Source of the DNA: Sedimentisphaerales bacterium
Lineage (GTDB): Bacteria > Planctomycetota > Phycisphaerae > Sedimentisphaerales > Anaerobacaceae
Length of the DNA: 64,000 nt
Direction: 5' to 3'
Assembly (NCBI GenBank): GCA_016932095.1
Contig: JAFGDN010000018.1
Coordinates: 1 to 64,000, forward strand
Position numbers and translations under genes: made by a program
Part shown: positions 52,823 to 61,203 of the stretch, piece after piece
Layout: every line of letters begins with the position of its first letter
Numbering within the stretch: the stretch's first letter is position 1
The notes under the pieces: generated by a model
Told to the model about the DNA's origin: nothing
The model's database searches: none
The model's input: only the letters and a program-made list of their open reading frames with translations

Positions 52823-55444
52823 TTAGACGGCTCGCGTGTGTTGATAATACCACTGAACTTGTTGCGGGGTAGATTCCTCGTCAAGGTTCTCCCGACCTAA
52901 TGCCGACAGGCCGGCAGACGCTGAAAGAATCTCTTTTAGTTTCCATTGATTATCCAACCTGCCCATCGTGATGTATTGTTCAAACGGTGTTACATACTCA
53001 TCCTGCCGAAGAATAACGCCGTTGCGGCGCACAACCCTCTGGGCATGCGCGCGAATCCTGGCTATAAATTCGTCTTTCGCTTTATCCGCGTAGTTTTGAA
53101 TCAGAATCAGCTCCGCTTTGCGGCAGCAAAGATTGCGAAATTCGATTGTAACCCTGTTTTCCCTGTTTCTCTTATTTCTCTCACGTAAATCTGCCGCAAC
53201 ATCAGGAAAAATCTCCTTTTCCGGAACGTCTGCCTCATTGCCCGATTCCCACGCCGTCATTACTGCAAGAAATACCCTGCGTGTTGTTTCGAGCATAAGC
53301 TGACGGTTCCAGATTTTGTCTGTCTGAACAAGAAAATTAAGCATTCTTTCGATGCGAACTTCCCTTGTCTGAACATTTTTGCCTAACCATGGGCCAACCT
53401 CACCTTCCTTGGACGCCTCCGGGCCGTATATTTGCTTGACGCCGGTATCCGTAAATTGTTCAAAGAAATTTTCGTCCTTCAGAACGTCCGATTCTCTCGT
53501 CTGCTCTATTTCACGCAGCAGCCACGTCTTGTCGAAATATTGGAACGTCCAGAACTCCTGAAACTGCTCGATTTTTCCGTCGCCCCGTAAAAATGCGTTT
53601 TTACGGTCATCAATGTAATAATCACGGGCCTTAGCGGTTATCAACGCTGTGAATTCACGCTGGTTCTCTTTGAATGTGTACCTGACGTTAACCAGGTCGA
53701 TACAGTCAATATGCAAATCGGCAATCACATTGATTTCGCGATTGCGAATCATCCCCTGAAGCTGAACACAGTGATTCCTGTAGATATCGGGCATCATCAG
53801 CGCTTTCATCGGTTCGTAATTGCGCGCCTGCCAGCATTCCTGAAGCTTAAGAAACGTGATTTCGGCCTGTTTCCGCAGGGCTTCCGGAGCTATGGTTGGG
53901 TCCTGCCTTGAAAGAAATTCAAGAAGTTTTAACGTCTTGCCGCTTTTCCTTTCTATGACCGACCGGCTGTAAACAAAGTCCAGATTTTCATCTTCCCCGC
54001 CCGATCCTCGAAATTTCTGAATCAACCAAATCAAGATAAAAACAAACCATACAAGTATAAATAAAACAACAGAAAGCGGATCGGCTTTGCCGCTGCGTCC
54101 GCCTCTATGAGAATGACCCCCTCCAAAACCTCCGCCTTTATTATGAACCACGACGCCATCAGCAATAAACGTATGAGGCCAGCCAACAGTAAGATTATAA
54201 ACTTCTTCTTGTTGCGTGGATACTGCTGAAACACGGTTGTCAATTTTGGCCGGGATGACTTTATTATCAGAATATAGCAGGATTCCGTCCCCAGGTTTAA
54301 GTTTGCCGGCAACGCAAAACCCGCCACTGAACATACAAATCGGATGCTCAGCCGTTGTCCTTAAACATTTCGACCCGGCCCAAATGCTTATTACATAATC
54401 TTTCGTTCTGTGCGTCTCCCGAACTATCGCCGATACAATCCTGCCGTTTCCCGTAATTGCGGTCACTCTATCCCCGGGTCTGATTTTTTCTATCGGTATG
54501 TGACCTTCCGAAGTGCCGATTAAAACACCAGCGGGAAAACATCCTCCGCCGCCCTTGTTATGCACGGCCACGCCGTTGGCAAAGAAAGTATTGGGTTTAT
54601 CCGTTTGAAGGTTGTAAACCTTTGTATTGGCTGTTATTTTCTTGATGCTCTCTATTCGCTGAGAGCTTAAATTCTCCCCATCAAAGGCAAAGATATTATC
54701 ACCTGCCTTTAACACCTCCAGTGTTTTGAAAGTCCCATCACCAACATAAAACGGGTGCTCTGCTGTAACACGCACAATATTTTTTTCCGTCCTGACAATA
54801 CAATACTCATTCACATTATGAGTTATCACTTCCTGCACTGTCGCGATGGTCAGTTCCCCGCTGGCTGTAAACGCCATCAGCCGGTCGCCAGGGCGAATGT
54901 TTGAAATCGGCACAGCCGAACCATCCTCTTTGCGGATGAGTGTATCGGGCAGAAAACAACCCTTGTTGTGGACCACGACCCCATTGGCAAAATAAGTCCC
55001 GCCGGGAGACACAAGCAGGTTATATGCAGACGTTGCAGCCGGGACATTTTTTATCGATTGAATCGCTACATCCCGGATTTCGTTGTCTTCCCCGATATAT
55101 ACTTTGTCTCCGGCCTTAAGAACTCCGGCCATCCGGTATGTCCCTGAATCTATTGCAACAGGATGTTCCTTTGTAACTCGAAGGATGCGACCTTCGAGAG
55201 TCAATTCGTAGTAATAATCGGGCTTTACAGAATATAAATCCTGGACCTTTGATTCTGCTGAGGCACTACCCGATAACGAGATTACCTTATCGCCCGGTTT
55301 TAATTGTTCCACTGCTATACTGCCGGCTGGCGTTAAAATCAAAGTGCCGCCTTCGACACAGCCGCCCCCTCCGCGTGCGTAAACCAAAGATTGTCCCGCC
55401 AGCAGCCATAACAAAGTCACAGGCAGTATCAGGTTCCTCTTCAT
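52823..55444 (-). CDS. Triple Hint (intein-like) - transmembrane - Tim44-like protein
   Basis: An 873-residue exported or membrane protein. Signal peptide (1-23) and a Gly run are followed by three tandem Hint domains. Hint1 runs C29-N160, Hint2 C163-N296, Hint3 C302-N435. Each has the N-terminal Cys, a block B T-x-E-H-P (H94, H230, H367) and the C-terminal V-H-N, so all catalytic positions are present. Each is followed by Lys, not Ser/Thr/Cys, which argues for cleavage rather than splicing. After Hint3 come a Gly/His-rich stretch (GGGFGGGHSHRGG), one transmembrane helix (about 456-477) and two Tim44/NTF2-like domains (about 500-660, 680-850). There is no homing endonuclease. The upstream DUF350 gene is 38 bases away and likely co-transcribed. 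Function unknown. Confidence 0.85.
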   Translation of the reverse strand: MKRNLILPVTLLWLLAGQSLVYARGGGGCVEGGTLILTPAGSIAVEQLKPGDKVISLSGSASAESKVQDLYSVKPDYYYELTLEGRILRVTKEHPVAIDSGTYRMAGVLKAGDKVYIGEDNEIRDVAIQSIKNVPAATSAYNLLVSPGGTYFANGVVVHNKGCFLPDTLIRKEDGSAVPISNIRPGDRLMAFTASGELTIATVQEVITHNVNEYCIVRTEKNIVRVTAEHPFYVGDGTFKTLEVLKAGDNIFAFDGENLSSQRIESIKKITANTKVYNLQTDKPNTFFANGVAVHNKGGGGCFPAGVLIGTSEGHIPIEKIRPGDRVTAITGNGRIVSAIVRETHRTKDYVISIWAGSKCLRTTAEHPICMFSGGFCVAGKLKPGDGILLYSDNKVIPAKIDNRVSAVSTQQEEVYNLTVGWPHTFIADGVVVHNKGGGFGGGHSHRGGRSGKADPLSVVLFILVWFVFILIWLIQKFRGSGGEDENLDFVYSRSVIERKSGKTLKLLEFLSRQDPTIAPEALRKQAEITFLKLQECWQARNYEPMKALMMPDIYRNHCVQLQGMIRNREINVIADLHIDCIDLVNVRYTFKENQREFTALITAKARDYYIDDRKNAFLRGDGKIEQFQEFWTFQYFDKTWLLREIEQTRESDVLKDENFFEQFTDTGVKQIYGPEASKEGEVGPWLGKNVQTREVRIERMLNFLVQTDKIWNRQLMLETTRRVFLAVMTAWESGNEADVPEKEIFPDVAADLRERNKRNRENRVTIEFRNLCCRKAELILIQNYADKAKDEFIARIRAHAQRVVRRNGVILRQDEYVTPFEQYITMGRLDNQWKLKEILSASAGLSALGRENLDEESTPQQVQWYYQHTRAV

Positions 55445-55482
55445 TTCTTATGCTTCCATGCTGTGAATAAGCCGCAAGCGGT

Positions 55483-55752
55483 TCACGATACCGCAAAAAT
55501 TATCCCGCCTATTATAGCCGCCCCGATTATGATGCTTATGCCGATAATACAGGCGGCGGCTACTCTGCCAAAGTATTGGGCTACGGCTATATTGCCCCGG
55601 GCTATCTCCTTTTCTTCATCAATTCTCGGCGTCAGTTTATCTAACAGTTTTGGGATAACCATTGTCGATGCTGATATGAGGATTATACCGACTACTGCCG
55701 ATATCAAAATAAAAACTGAAGCCCATCCGATATTTACAAAAACGGTTCTCAT
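55483..55752 (-). CDS. DUF350-family small membrane protein
   Basis: An 89-residue protein with two to three transmembrane helices (WASVFILISAVVGIILISA, CIIGISIIIGAAIIGGIIF). The central E-I-A-R-G-N-I-A-V-A motif matches the DUF350 family of unknown function. ATG 55752 follows GAGAGGA at a good distance. It lies immediately upstream of the triple-Hint/Tim44 gene on the same strand and may be its membrane partner. Confidence 0.7.
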   Translation of the reverse strand: MRTVFVNIGWASVFILISAVVGIILISASTMVIPKLLDKLTPRIDEEKEIARGNIAVAQYFGRVAAACIIGISIIIGAAIIGGIIFAVS

Positions 55753-56000
55753 GTTAAATCCTCTCGGCAAAAATTGTTGAATTTACTTTTCTGATTTAAA
55801 ATAAATACCGTTTCGACAATAACCTCTGCCCACAGCTCAATCGACAGTATGTTATCCTTAATCATTTTTTTATCAACACAAATCGCTCGATTTCCCCGGG
55901 CTTGTATGCAAAAATTAACCTCACAGACACAAAAGCTATGATTTGTTTTGCGAGCAAATTTTGTATTGAATTATAAACACGATAGTATTATTTTCTTCCT

Positions 56001-56600
56001 ATGCTAAAGCAGATACCGAACATTCTCACCTTTGGACGGCTCGTGGGAACCTTGGTTTTCCTCGCGATGCTCCTTTATTTGCCATACGTCCAGAATAAAA
56101 CCACGTTTATAGATACCGCCTTTATAATTTTCGTCGTCTCGGGCCTCACCGACATAATTGACGGCCCCGTCGCCAGACGACTCAACGTCGCAAGTAAATT
56201 CGGCCGGATGCTCGACCCCCTCGCCGATAAAGTCCTTGTCTGCGGCGCATTTGTCTGTTTCGCAATCATTGGCCAGCCCGAATTTCTTTTCAACTGGTCG
56301 AAATTGACCCTGCACCTAATCCGATGGTCCGTCGCCGCCATTCTGATAATCCGCGAGGGCTATGTTACCGTTCTTCGCCACGTCGCCGAGGCAAAAGGCA
56401 TCGACTTCCGCGCCGTCGCCTCAGGCAAAATCAAAATGCTCATTCAAAGTTTCTCCGTTGGCACAATCCTCGTCAAGGCCGCGCACGTCCAGACCGCCCT
56501 GTGGGGCCACTGGTTCACAATCATCACCCTCGCAGTAATGCTCGCCGTAACCGTCGTTTCCGGCTACTCAGCCACCCGCCGCATCCCCTCGCCTCGCTGA
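56001..56600 (+). CDS. pgsA: CDP-diacylglycerol-glycerol-3-phosphate 3-phosphatidyltransferase
   Basis: Membrane enzyme of phosphatidylglycerol synthesis, 199 residues. The CDP-alcohol phosphotransferase motif D-G-x2-A-R-x8-G-x3-D-x3-D is complete in IDGPVARRLNVASKFGRMLD followed by PLADK. N-terminal PNILTFGRL and several hydrophobic helices match PgsA. No ribosome binding site is visible before the ATG, and an A/T-rich -10-like TATTAT lies nine bases upstream, so a leaderless or very short 5' end is possible. A terminator follows at 56752. Confidence 0.9.
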   Translation: MLKQIPNILTFGRLVGTLVFLAMLLYLPYVQNKTTFIDTAFIIFVVSGLTDIIDGPVARRLNVASKFGRMLDPLADKVLVCGAFVCFAIIGQPEFLFNWSKLTLHLIRWSVAAILIIREGYVTVLRHVAEAKGIDFRAVASGKIKMLIQSFSVGTILVKAAHVQTALWGHWFTIITLAVMLAVTVVSGYSATRRIPSPR

Positions 56601-56751
56601 AACCCGCGATTCAAATCATAAATCATCAATCATAAACCATAAAATGAACATAGGCATTTCTCCCCTCTGAATTAAGCATTTTGCCAATGACCTGTCCCCT
56701 GTCGCGAAAGTATAAGTAATGCCGGCCAAAACCGGCAATTTCACAGGATTA

Positions 56752-56786
56752 ACAGCCGATGCTTATCACCCCATCGGCTGTTTTTG
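56752..56786 (+). terminator. Terminator after pgsA
   Basis: A 10-bp stem ACAGCCGATG (56752-56761) / CATCGGCTGT (56772-56781) is followed by TTTTTG. It ends the pgsA transcript 150 bases after the stop. Confidence 0.8.
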
Positions 56787-56812
56787 TTGGTATGCCTTAT
56801 AATTATCGTTTT

Positions 56813-56853
56813 AATAAAAACGCGGCCGGCTGAATCCTTTTACCCGACCCGCG
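56813..56853 (-). terminator. Terminator overlapping the end of rpsU
   Basis: On the minus strand CGCGGGTCGG (56844-56853) pairs with CCGGCCGCG (56821-56829), with one bulge or mismatch, followed by TTTTTATT. The left arm lies inside the last codons of rpsU and the stop codon is in the loop, so translation to the end would compete with the hairpin. Confidence 0.6.
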
Positions 56854-57049
56854 TGTTGCCGGGTGTAAATGGTCGGGGCAGAAATACCCGCTGGGCCTTC
56901 CGAAGACGACGACGATTCCGTTCAGAGGGCTTCTCATAATATGCCGTTCGCTTCATATCCCTTATCAGTCCCTCTTTCTCGCACAGCTTCTTGAATCGCC
57001 TCATCATTTGCTGTACTGTTTCGCCCGTTCTCGACTTCACTTTCAGCAT
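56840..57049 (-). CDS. rpsU: Small ribosomal subunit protein S21
   Basis: A 69-residue, strongly basic protein that binds near the 3' end of 16S rRNA. Family landmarks are VQQMMRRFKKLCEKEGLIRD and RRAYYEKPSERNRRR-like text (here KRTAYYEKPSERNRRRLRKA). No dnaG or rpoD follows, unlike the E. coli macromolecular synthesis operon. A clear terminator overlaps its end. Confidence 0.92.
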   Translation of the reverse strand: MLKVKSRTGETVQQMMRRFKKLCEKEGLIRDMKRTAYYEKPSERNRRRLRKAQRVFLPRPFTPGNTRVG

Positions 57050-57267
57050 ATATAAAAAACACTCCTTACGCTTGACTGTTTAAGGTCAAAAATTAAACAT
57101 ACCTGTTCCAAACTCGTTTCCGTTACTATTGAGGCATATATTAACCTTAACTTTTGACTTTGCAAGTCAAAATTCACGAATTTATTGCCCCGTCCAAACC
57201 CCCGATTTAATTGAACATTATTAAAAGATGTGATAAACTGCATATCTGTTTTGGAGATATAAATTCA

Positions 57268-58584
57268 TTGGACAAAATGCGTGAGACCCTCGGGGTCAGA
57301 AAAGAACGTGCCATACTGGTTGGGGCGACCCTCCCCGGCCAAAGAGATTACGACGGCCTTAAAGAGCTGACCGCGCTGGCAGAAAGCGCAGGCGCAGTCG
57401 TCGTTGACCGCTTCCAGCAGAAACTCCACAAAATCCACCCCGCTTTTTACATCGGAAAAGGCAAGGCCGAACAGCTCGCAGACCGCGTCAAACGCTTCAA
57501 CGCCGATGTCGTCATTTTCGATAACGACCTGCTCCCCCGCCAAATCCGCGAACTCGAGGAAGTCATCAAAGCCAAAGTCATCGACCACAGCGAGCTGATT
57601 CTCGACATCTTCGCCACCGGCGCAAAAACCGCCCAGGCCAAGCTCCAGGTTGAGCTTGCCCAGCTCGAATACACTTACCCACGCCTCGCCCGTATGTGGG
57701 GCCACCTTGACACCGTGGTCGGCGGCGGCGTAACAGCCGCAGGCGCCGTCGGCGGCATCGGCACTCGCGGCCCAGGTGAAATGCAGCTCGAAATCGACCG
57801 ACGCTTAGTCAGCAAACGAATCACCGAGCTTAAACGGGACCTCGAAAATATCGACAAGCGAAAAGTCCGCGAAATCGAGGGTAGAATTCACCTCTTCAAA
57901 ATCTGTATCGTCGGCTACACAAACGTCGGCAAAAGCACGCTCCTCAACGCCCTCACCGACGCCGACGCCTACGTCGAAGACCGTCTCTTCGCCACGCTCG
58001 ACACCCGCACAAGAAAATGGCGCCTCGAAGGCGGCGCAGATGTCCTCATCAGCGATACCGTCGGCTTTATCCGAAACCTCCCTCACCAGCTTATCGAATC
58101 CTTCAAGGCAACCCTCGAAGAAGCTATCACCGCCGACCTCCTCATCCACATCGTTGACGTCTCCAGCCCCGACGCCCTCAAACAAATAGAGTCCGTCAAC
58201 GCCGTCCTGTTGGAAATCGGCTGCACAGGAAAACAAACACTTCTGGTTCTCAACAAAGTTGACGTCGTTAGCACCCTTAACACTATCGAGACGCTCCAGA
58301 CACTCTACCCCGACGCAATCTGCATTTCCGCAAAAACAGGCCTCGGCTTAAACAACCTTCATGACGCCGTCCTCCAAAAATACAAAGGCGGCCTCCTGCA
58401 TATCAAGATTACCACCACCCCAAAAAACGGCAAAATCCAGAGCTTCCTCCGCGCATACGCCACGATTATCGACCAGCAATACTCCGATGGCTGTGTTTTA
58501 ATCGAAGCCCGCATAGGCCAAAACCAGCTCACAGACCTCAAACGCCTAAAACCCGACCGCCTCGATGTCTTAGACACTCCCTAA
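57268..58584 (+). CDS. hflX: Ribosome-associated GTPase HflX
   Basis: GTPase that splits stalled or heat-damaged ribosomes. The product (about 438 residues from TTG 57268) has the N-terminal HflX domain (DRFQQKLHKIHPAFYIGKGK, the glycine-rich GGGVTAAGAVGGIGTRGPGE in part) and the G domain: GYTNVGKSTLL from residue 216, DTVGFIRNLPHQLIESFKAT, NKVD, and SAKTGLG. TTG 57268 has GGAG 11 bases upstream; ATG 57211 and ATG 57277 are alternatives. It converges on the HD-GYP gene; the 211-base gap between them has a small hairpin (about 58635-58652) and nothing else I can name. Confidence 0.92.
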   Translation: MDKMRETLGVRKERAILVGATLPGQRDYDGLKELTALAESAGAVVVDRFQQKLHKIHPAFYIGKGKAEQLADRVKRFNADVVIFDNDLLPRQIRELEEVIKAKVIDHSELILDIFATGAKTAQAKLQVELAQLEYTYPRLARMWGHLDTVVGGGVTAAGAVGGIGTRGPGEMQLEIDRRLVSKRITELKRDLENIDKRKVREIEGRIHLFKICIVGYTNVGKSTLLNALTDADAYVEDRLFATLDTRTRKWRLEGGADVLISDTVGFIRNLPHQLIESFKATLEEAITADLLIHIVDVSSPDALKQIESVNAVLLEIGCTGKQTLLVLNKVDVVSTLNTIETLQTLYPDAICISAKTGLGLNNLHDAVLQKYKGGLLHIKITTTPKNGKIQSFLRAYATIIDQQYSDGCVLIEARIGQNQLTDLKRLKPDRLDVLDTP

Positions 58585-58795
58585 CGGGCTTGTCAGCACG
58601 CTTGGTATTCGATTGAGTTGCTTAGCGAAGTGTATCCTAAGGCGAAGCCGAAGGACTCTCCGGCCTGACTGCACCGGCCACAGCTTATAAGGTCAAAAAA
58701 GGAGCGAAATTGCAGGCCCAAATCCTGTGCGATGGCGCCCTTGTGTTTTATGTGCCTTGCTGTCCACGCACATCTCTGGCGGAGATTTGCGGCTG

Positions 58796-60490
58796 TTACT
58801 TGATAAGCGTTCCCACAGCCATCGTTCCGTATTGTGTGAAGTCGTCCGAGCCGTATGTCTTGATGGACCCTTCCTGCATCAAGTCCCATAAATGGTAAAC
58901 GTCGCTCTTGATGAAAACCTCGCCAACCTCCTTGTCGAATTGGGTCCCGAGACGTTTCTCAATCTCATCAATCGCCTCTTCCACGTCGAGCGCCTCCTGA
59001 TACACGCGCTCCGATGTCATGGCGTCGAAACAGTCAGCAAGCCCGACGATTTTTCCCATAAGCGGTATCTCGTCGCCCTTCAGCGCGTTGGGATACCCCT
59101 TGCCGTCAACCCGTTCGTGATGATAAAGCACGCCGGGGATAATGTCTCGCATCTGCTTGATGCTGCTGAGAATATTCGCACCGATGGACGGGTGCATCAT
59201 TAGCTGGCTGCGCTCGCGTTCAGTCAGCTTGCCGGTCTTGCACAAAACTTTCTCATCAATACCGATTTTGCCGATGTCGTGCAAAAGCCCGGCAAGGTAA
59301 ATTTTGTGCACCTGCTCCTGCTCGATATGCCGCTGCTCGGCCAGATGCTCGGCTATCCACTTTGAAATGAACGCGACCCTCTCCGAATGGCCGCGTGTGT
59401 ACCGGTCCTTGGCGTCGATGCTTCGCGTAAGCGCCTTCAGCGACCCGATGAAAAGCTCCTTGAGGTCGTTGAACAGCCGGTTGTTCTCCACAAAAACCGC
59501 GCATTCGCTGGCAACGGAGTTAAACAGCTTCACGTCGGTGGAGTCGAAATCGGGTTTGTCTTTGCGGTTTATGGCGACAAGCATACCGATGACACGCCCA
59601 GTCCCCGGCTGCCTTATAATCTCGCCTTTTTCAAGCTTCTGGCTGTCTGCCTCTTTACGCCTCTCTCCGAAGCCCGCCTTTTCTTTCCCGCAGAGCGGCA
59701 CGACAATTATGTTCCTGATATTTTTGGGCCATTCGTACCGGAAAGGCGCGTCAACTTCGCTATCCAGCAGCGCCTCTTTGCCTTTGCTCATTTCCTCTAG
59801 CAGCCGGTGATACAGTGTCAAAGTCATACGCTCGTCGATATCGATGACGCCCGCGCCGGCGATGAGAACAAACCGGCTCTGCTCATCCATCGTTTTTTCC
59901 TGAACTATCGCGATTCCCTCGACGCTGACGATTTCCGTCAAACTGTCGCACGCCATTTGAAGAAAATTGGCGTCCGGCTCCACGATTTCCATATTGGTGC
60001 TGATTTTGTACAGCAGAACAAGCTCCTCGTACGTCTGCGCCAATTCGGAGCTTATCATATCCATTTGCGCCGCGTTTCTGTTTCGGTCGATGAACTTTTC
60101 GCCAAAAAGGCGCAATATCTCGGCGAAAAACTCCGTGGAATCCGGGTTCTGACGCTCGCCTCCTGGGCCTGTGTCTATCAGTGCCGCGAAAAGGGGTTTG
60201 CCTCTGCCGTCGCCGGCGGCGGCAATAAGCGGCACGGCTACATACCGAGACATCGGCGTGTGAGGGTTCAGCGGGGATTGACCTTTGGGCGGATGACGAA
60301 GACAATCATCGGCGATTTTGGCTAACTGCACCGGGTCGCTGTCGAACGCCCCCGACTTGCAAAGAATGACCGCTTTGCCTGTGCCGTCGCATACCACGAA
60401 ATTCGCGCCAAGATTTGCAACCCGGCCGCCGAATTCCTTTAGCTCATGTGCCTGAGATGCCGTCAACCCGGCCGGTATTGTACTGGGCAT
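58796..60490 (-). CDS. GAF and HD-GYP domain protein (probable c-di-GMP phosphodiesterase)
   Basis: A 564-residue cytoplasmic signalling protein. An N-terminal sensor-like region (about 20-150), a GAF domain (about 165-345) and a complete HD-GYP domain (about 350-540) are visible: GHSERVAF, LLHDIGKIGID, the H of MMHPSIG, HHERVDGKGYP and DCFDAMTSERVY. HD-GYP enzymes hydrolyse cyclic di-GMP. GAGGAG precedes the ATG. It lies 32 bases downstream of a CheY-like regulator, its probable partner. Confidence 0.9.
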   Translation of the reverse strand: MPSTIPAGLTASQAHELKEFGGRVANLGANFVVCDGTGKAVILCKSGAFDSDPVQLAKIADDCLRHPPKGQSPLNPHTPMSRYVAVPLIAAAGDGRGKPLFAALIDTGPGGERQNPDSTEFFAEILRLFGEKFIDRNRNAAQMDMISSELAQTYEELVLLYKISTNMEIVEPDANFLQMACDSLTEIVSVEGIAIVQEKTMDEQSRFVLIAGAGVIDIDERMTLTLYHRLLEEMSKGKEALLDSEVDAPFRYEWPKNIRNIIVVPLCGKEKAGFGERRKEADSQKLEKGEIIRQPGTGRVIGMLVAINRKDKPDFDSTDVKLFNSVASECAVFVENNRLFNDLKELFIGSLKALTRSIDAKDRYTRGHSERVAFISKWIAEHLAEQRHIEQEQVHKIYLAGLLHDIGKIGIDEKVLCKTGKLTERERSQLMMHPSIGANILSSIKQMRDIIPGVLYHHERVDGKGYPNALKGDEIPLMGKIVGLADCFDAMTSERVYQEALDVEEAIDEIEKRLGTQFDKEVGEVFIKSDVYHLWDLMQEGSIKTYGSDDFTQYGTMAVGTLIK

Positions 60491-60522
60491 ATTCCGCTCC
60501 TCGCGTTATTCATTGTTGGTAT

Positions 60523-60921
60523 TCAGCTCTGGCCGACCATCGCCATCGAACCCTGATAAATCACGTCTTCTATCGTCCTGAGCAGCTCTTTTGGGCTGAA
60601 CGGCTTTGTGATACACTGCGCAATTCTCAATTCCTGCTGTCTCTCCTCTGTTACAGCAAAATTCCTCGCAGTCAGCAGGATTACCGGTATATCCTTCGTC
60701 TGTTCATTACTTCTGAGCTTCTCTATAAGCTGCACCCCATCCATCACCGGCATCATCAGGTCTGCGACGACAAGGTCGGGGGATTCTTTGCAGGCAAGCT
60801 CGTAGGCCTCGGCGCCGTTGCCGGCGACAATGGCTTCGTAACCGTTGTTCCGCAGCTTAATAGCAACGACGTGGACTATATGCACTTCATCATCGACGAC
60901 CAGAACCTTCTTTAGCGGCAT
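60523..60921 (-). CDS. CheY-like single-domain response regulator
   Basis: A 132-residue receiver domain: acidic residues D10-D11, phosphoacceptor D54 (LVVADLMMPVMDG), the T of LLTARN and K of CITKPFSPKELL. There is no output domain; it is followed by the HD-GYP protein, to which it probably relays phosphorylation. No kinase gene is adjacent. A 280-base gap upstream (60922-61203) holds its promoter region but nothing distinctive. Confidence 0.9.
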   Translation of the reverse strand: MPLKKVLVVDDEVHIVHVVAIKLRNNGYEAIVAGNGAEAYELACKESPDLVVADLMMPVMDGVQLIEKLRSNEQTKDIPVILLTARNFAVTEERQQELRIAQCITKPFSPKELLRTIEDVIYQGSMAMVGQS

Positions 60922-61203
60922 TGTTCGGTCCTTTCCTCATCAAAAGGGTTGATTAGGACTATCCGACTTCGCCTCGCACCTATTGTTGTCTGAAAAACCG
61001 TCATAACATTTATTTCTCTAATATTTTTGCTTCACTTCAATAGGTTCTTGGCTACGCCGGATAAAAAAGTTTACAAAAAATTGCCTATAGGTTCTTCGAC
61101 AAGCAAAGAGGGCAACTTAACCTCAAAAAGGCGTTAAAATGGGGGTTTCGGGCAGGATGGGCCGATAAGAAATATGTCTATACCATCGGGAAATAGAAGA
61201 AAG

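Noticed and set aside
52823-55444. The three Hint domains as ordinary protein-splicing inteins
   Set aside because: The residue after each terminal HN is Lys, not Ser/Thr/Cys, no homing endonuclease is present, and the host site is a Gly-rich linker rather than a conserved enzyme motif.
58593-58889. Minus-strand 98-aa frame between hflX and the HD-GYP gene
   Set aside because: It overlaps the end of the HD-GYP coding region in another frame and has no start signal; the remainder is low-information intergenic DNA.
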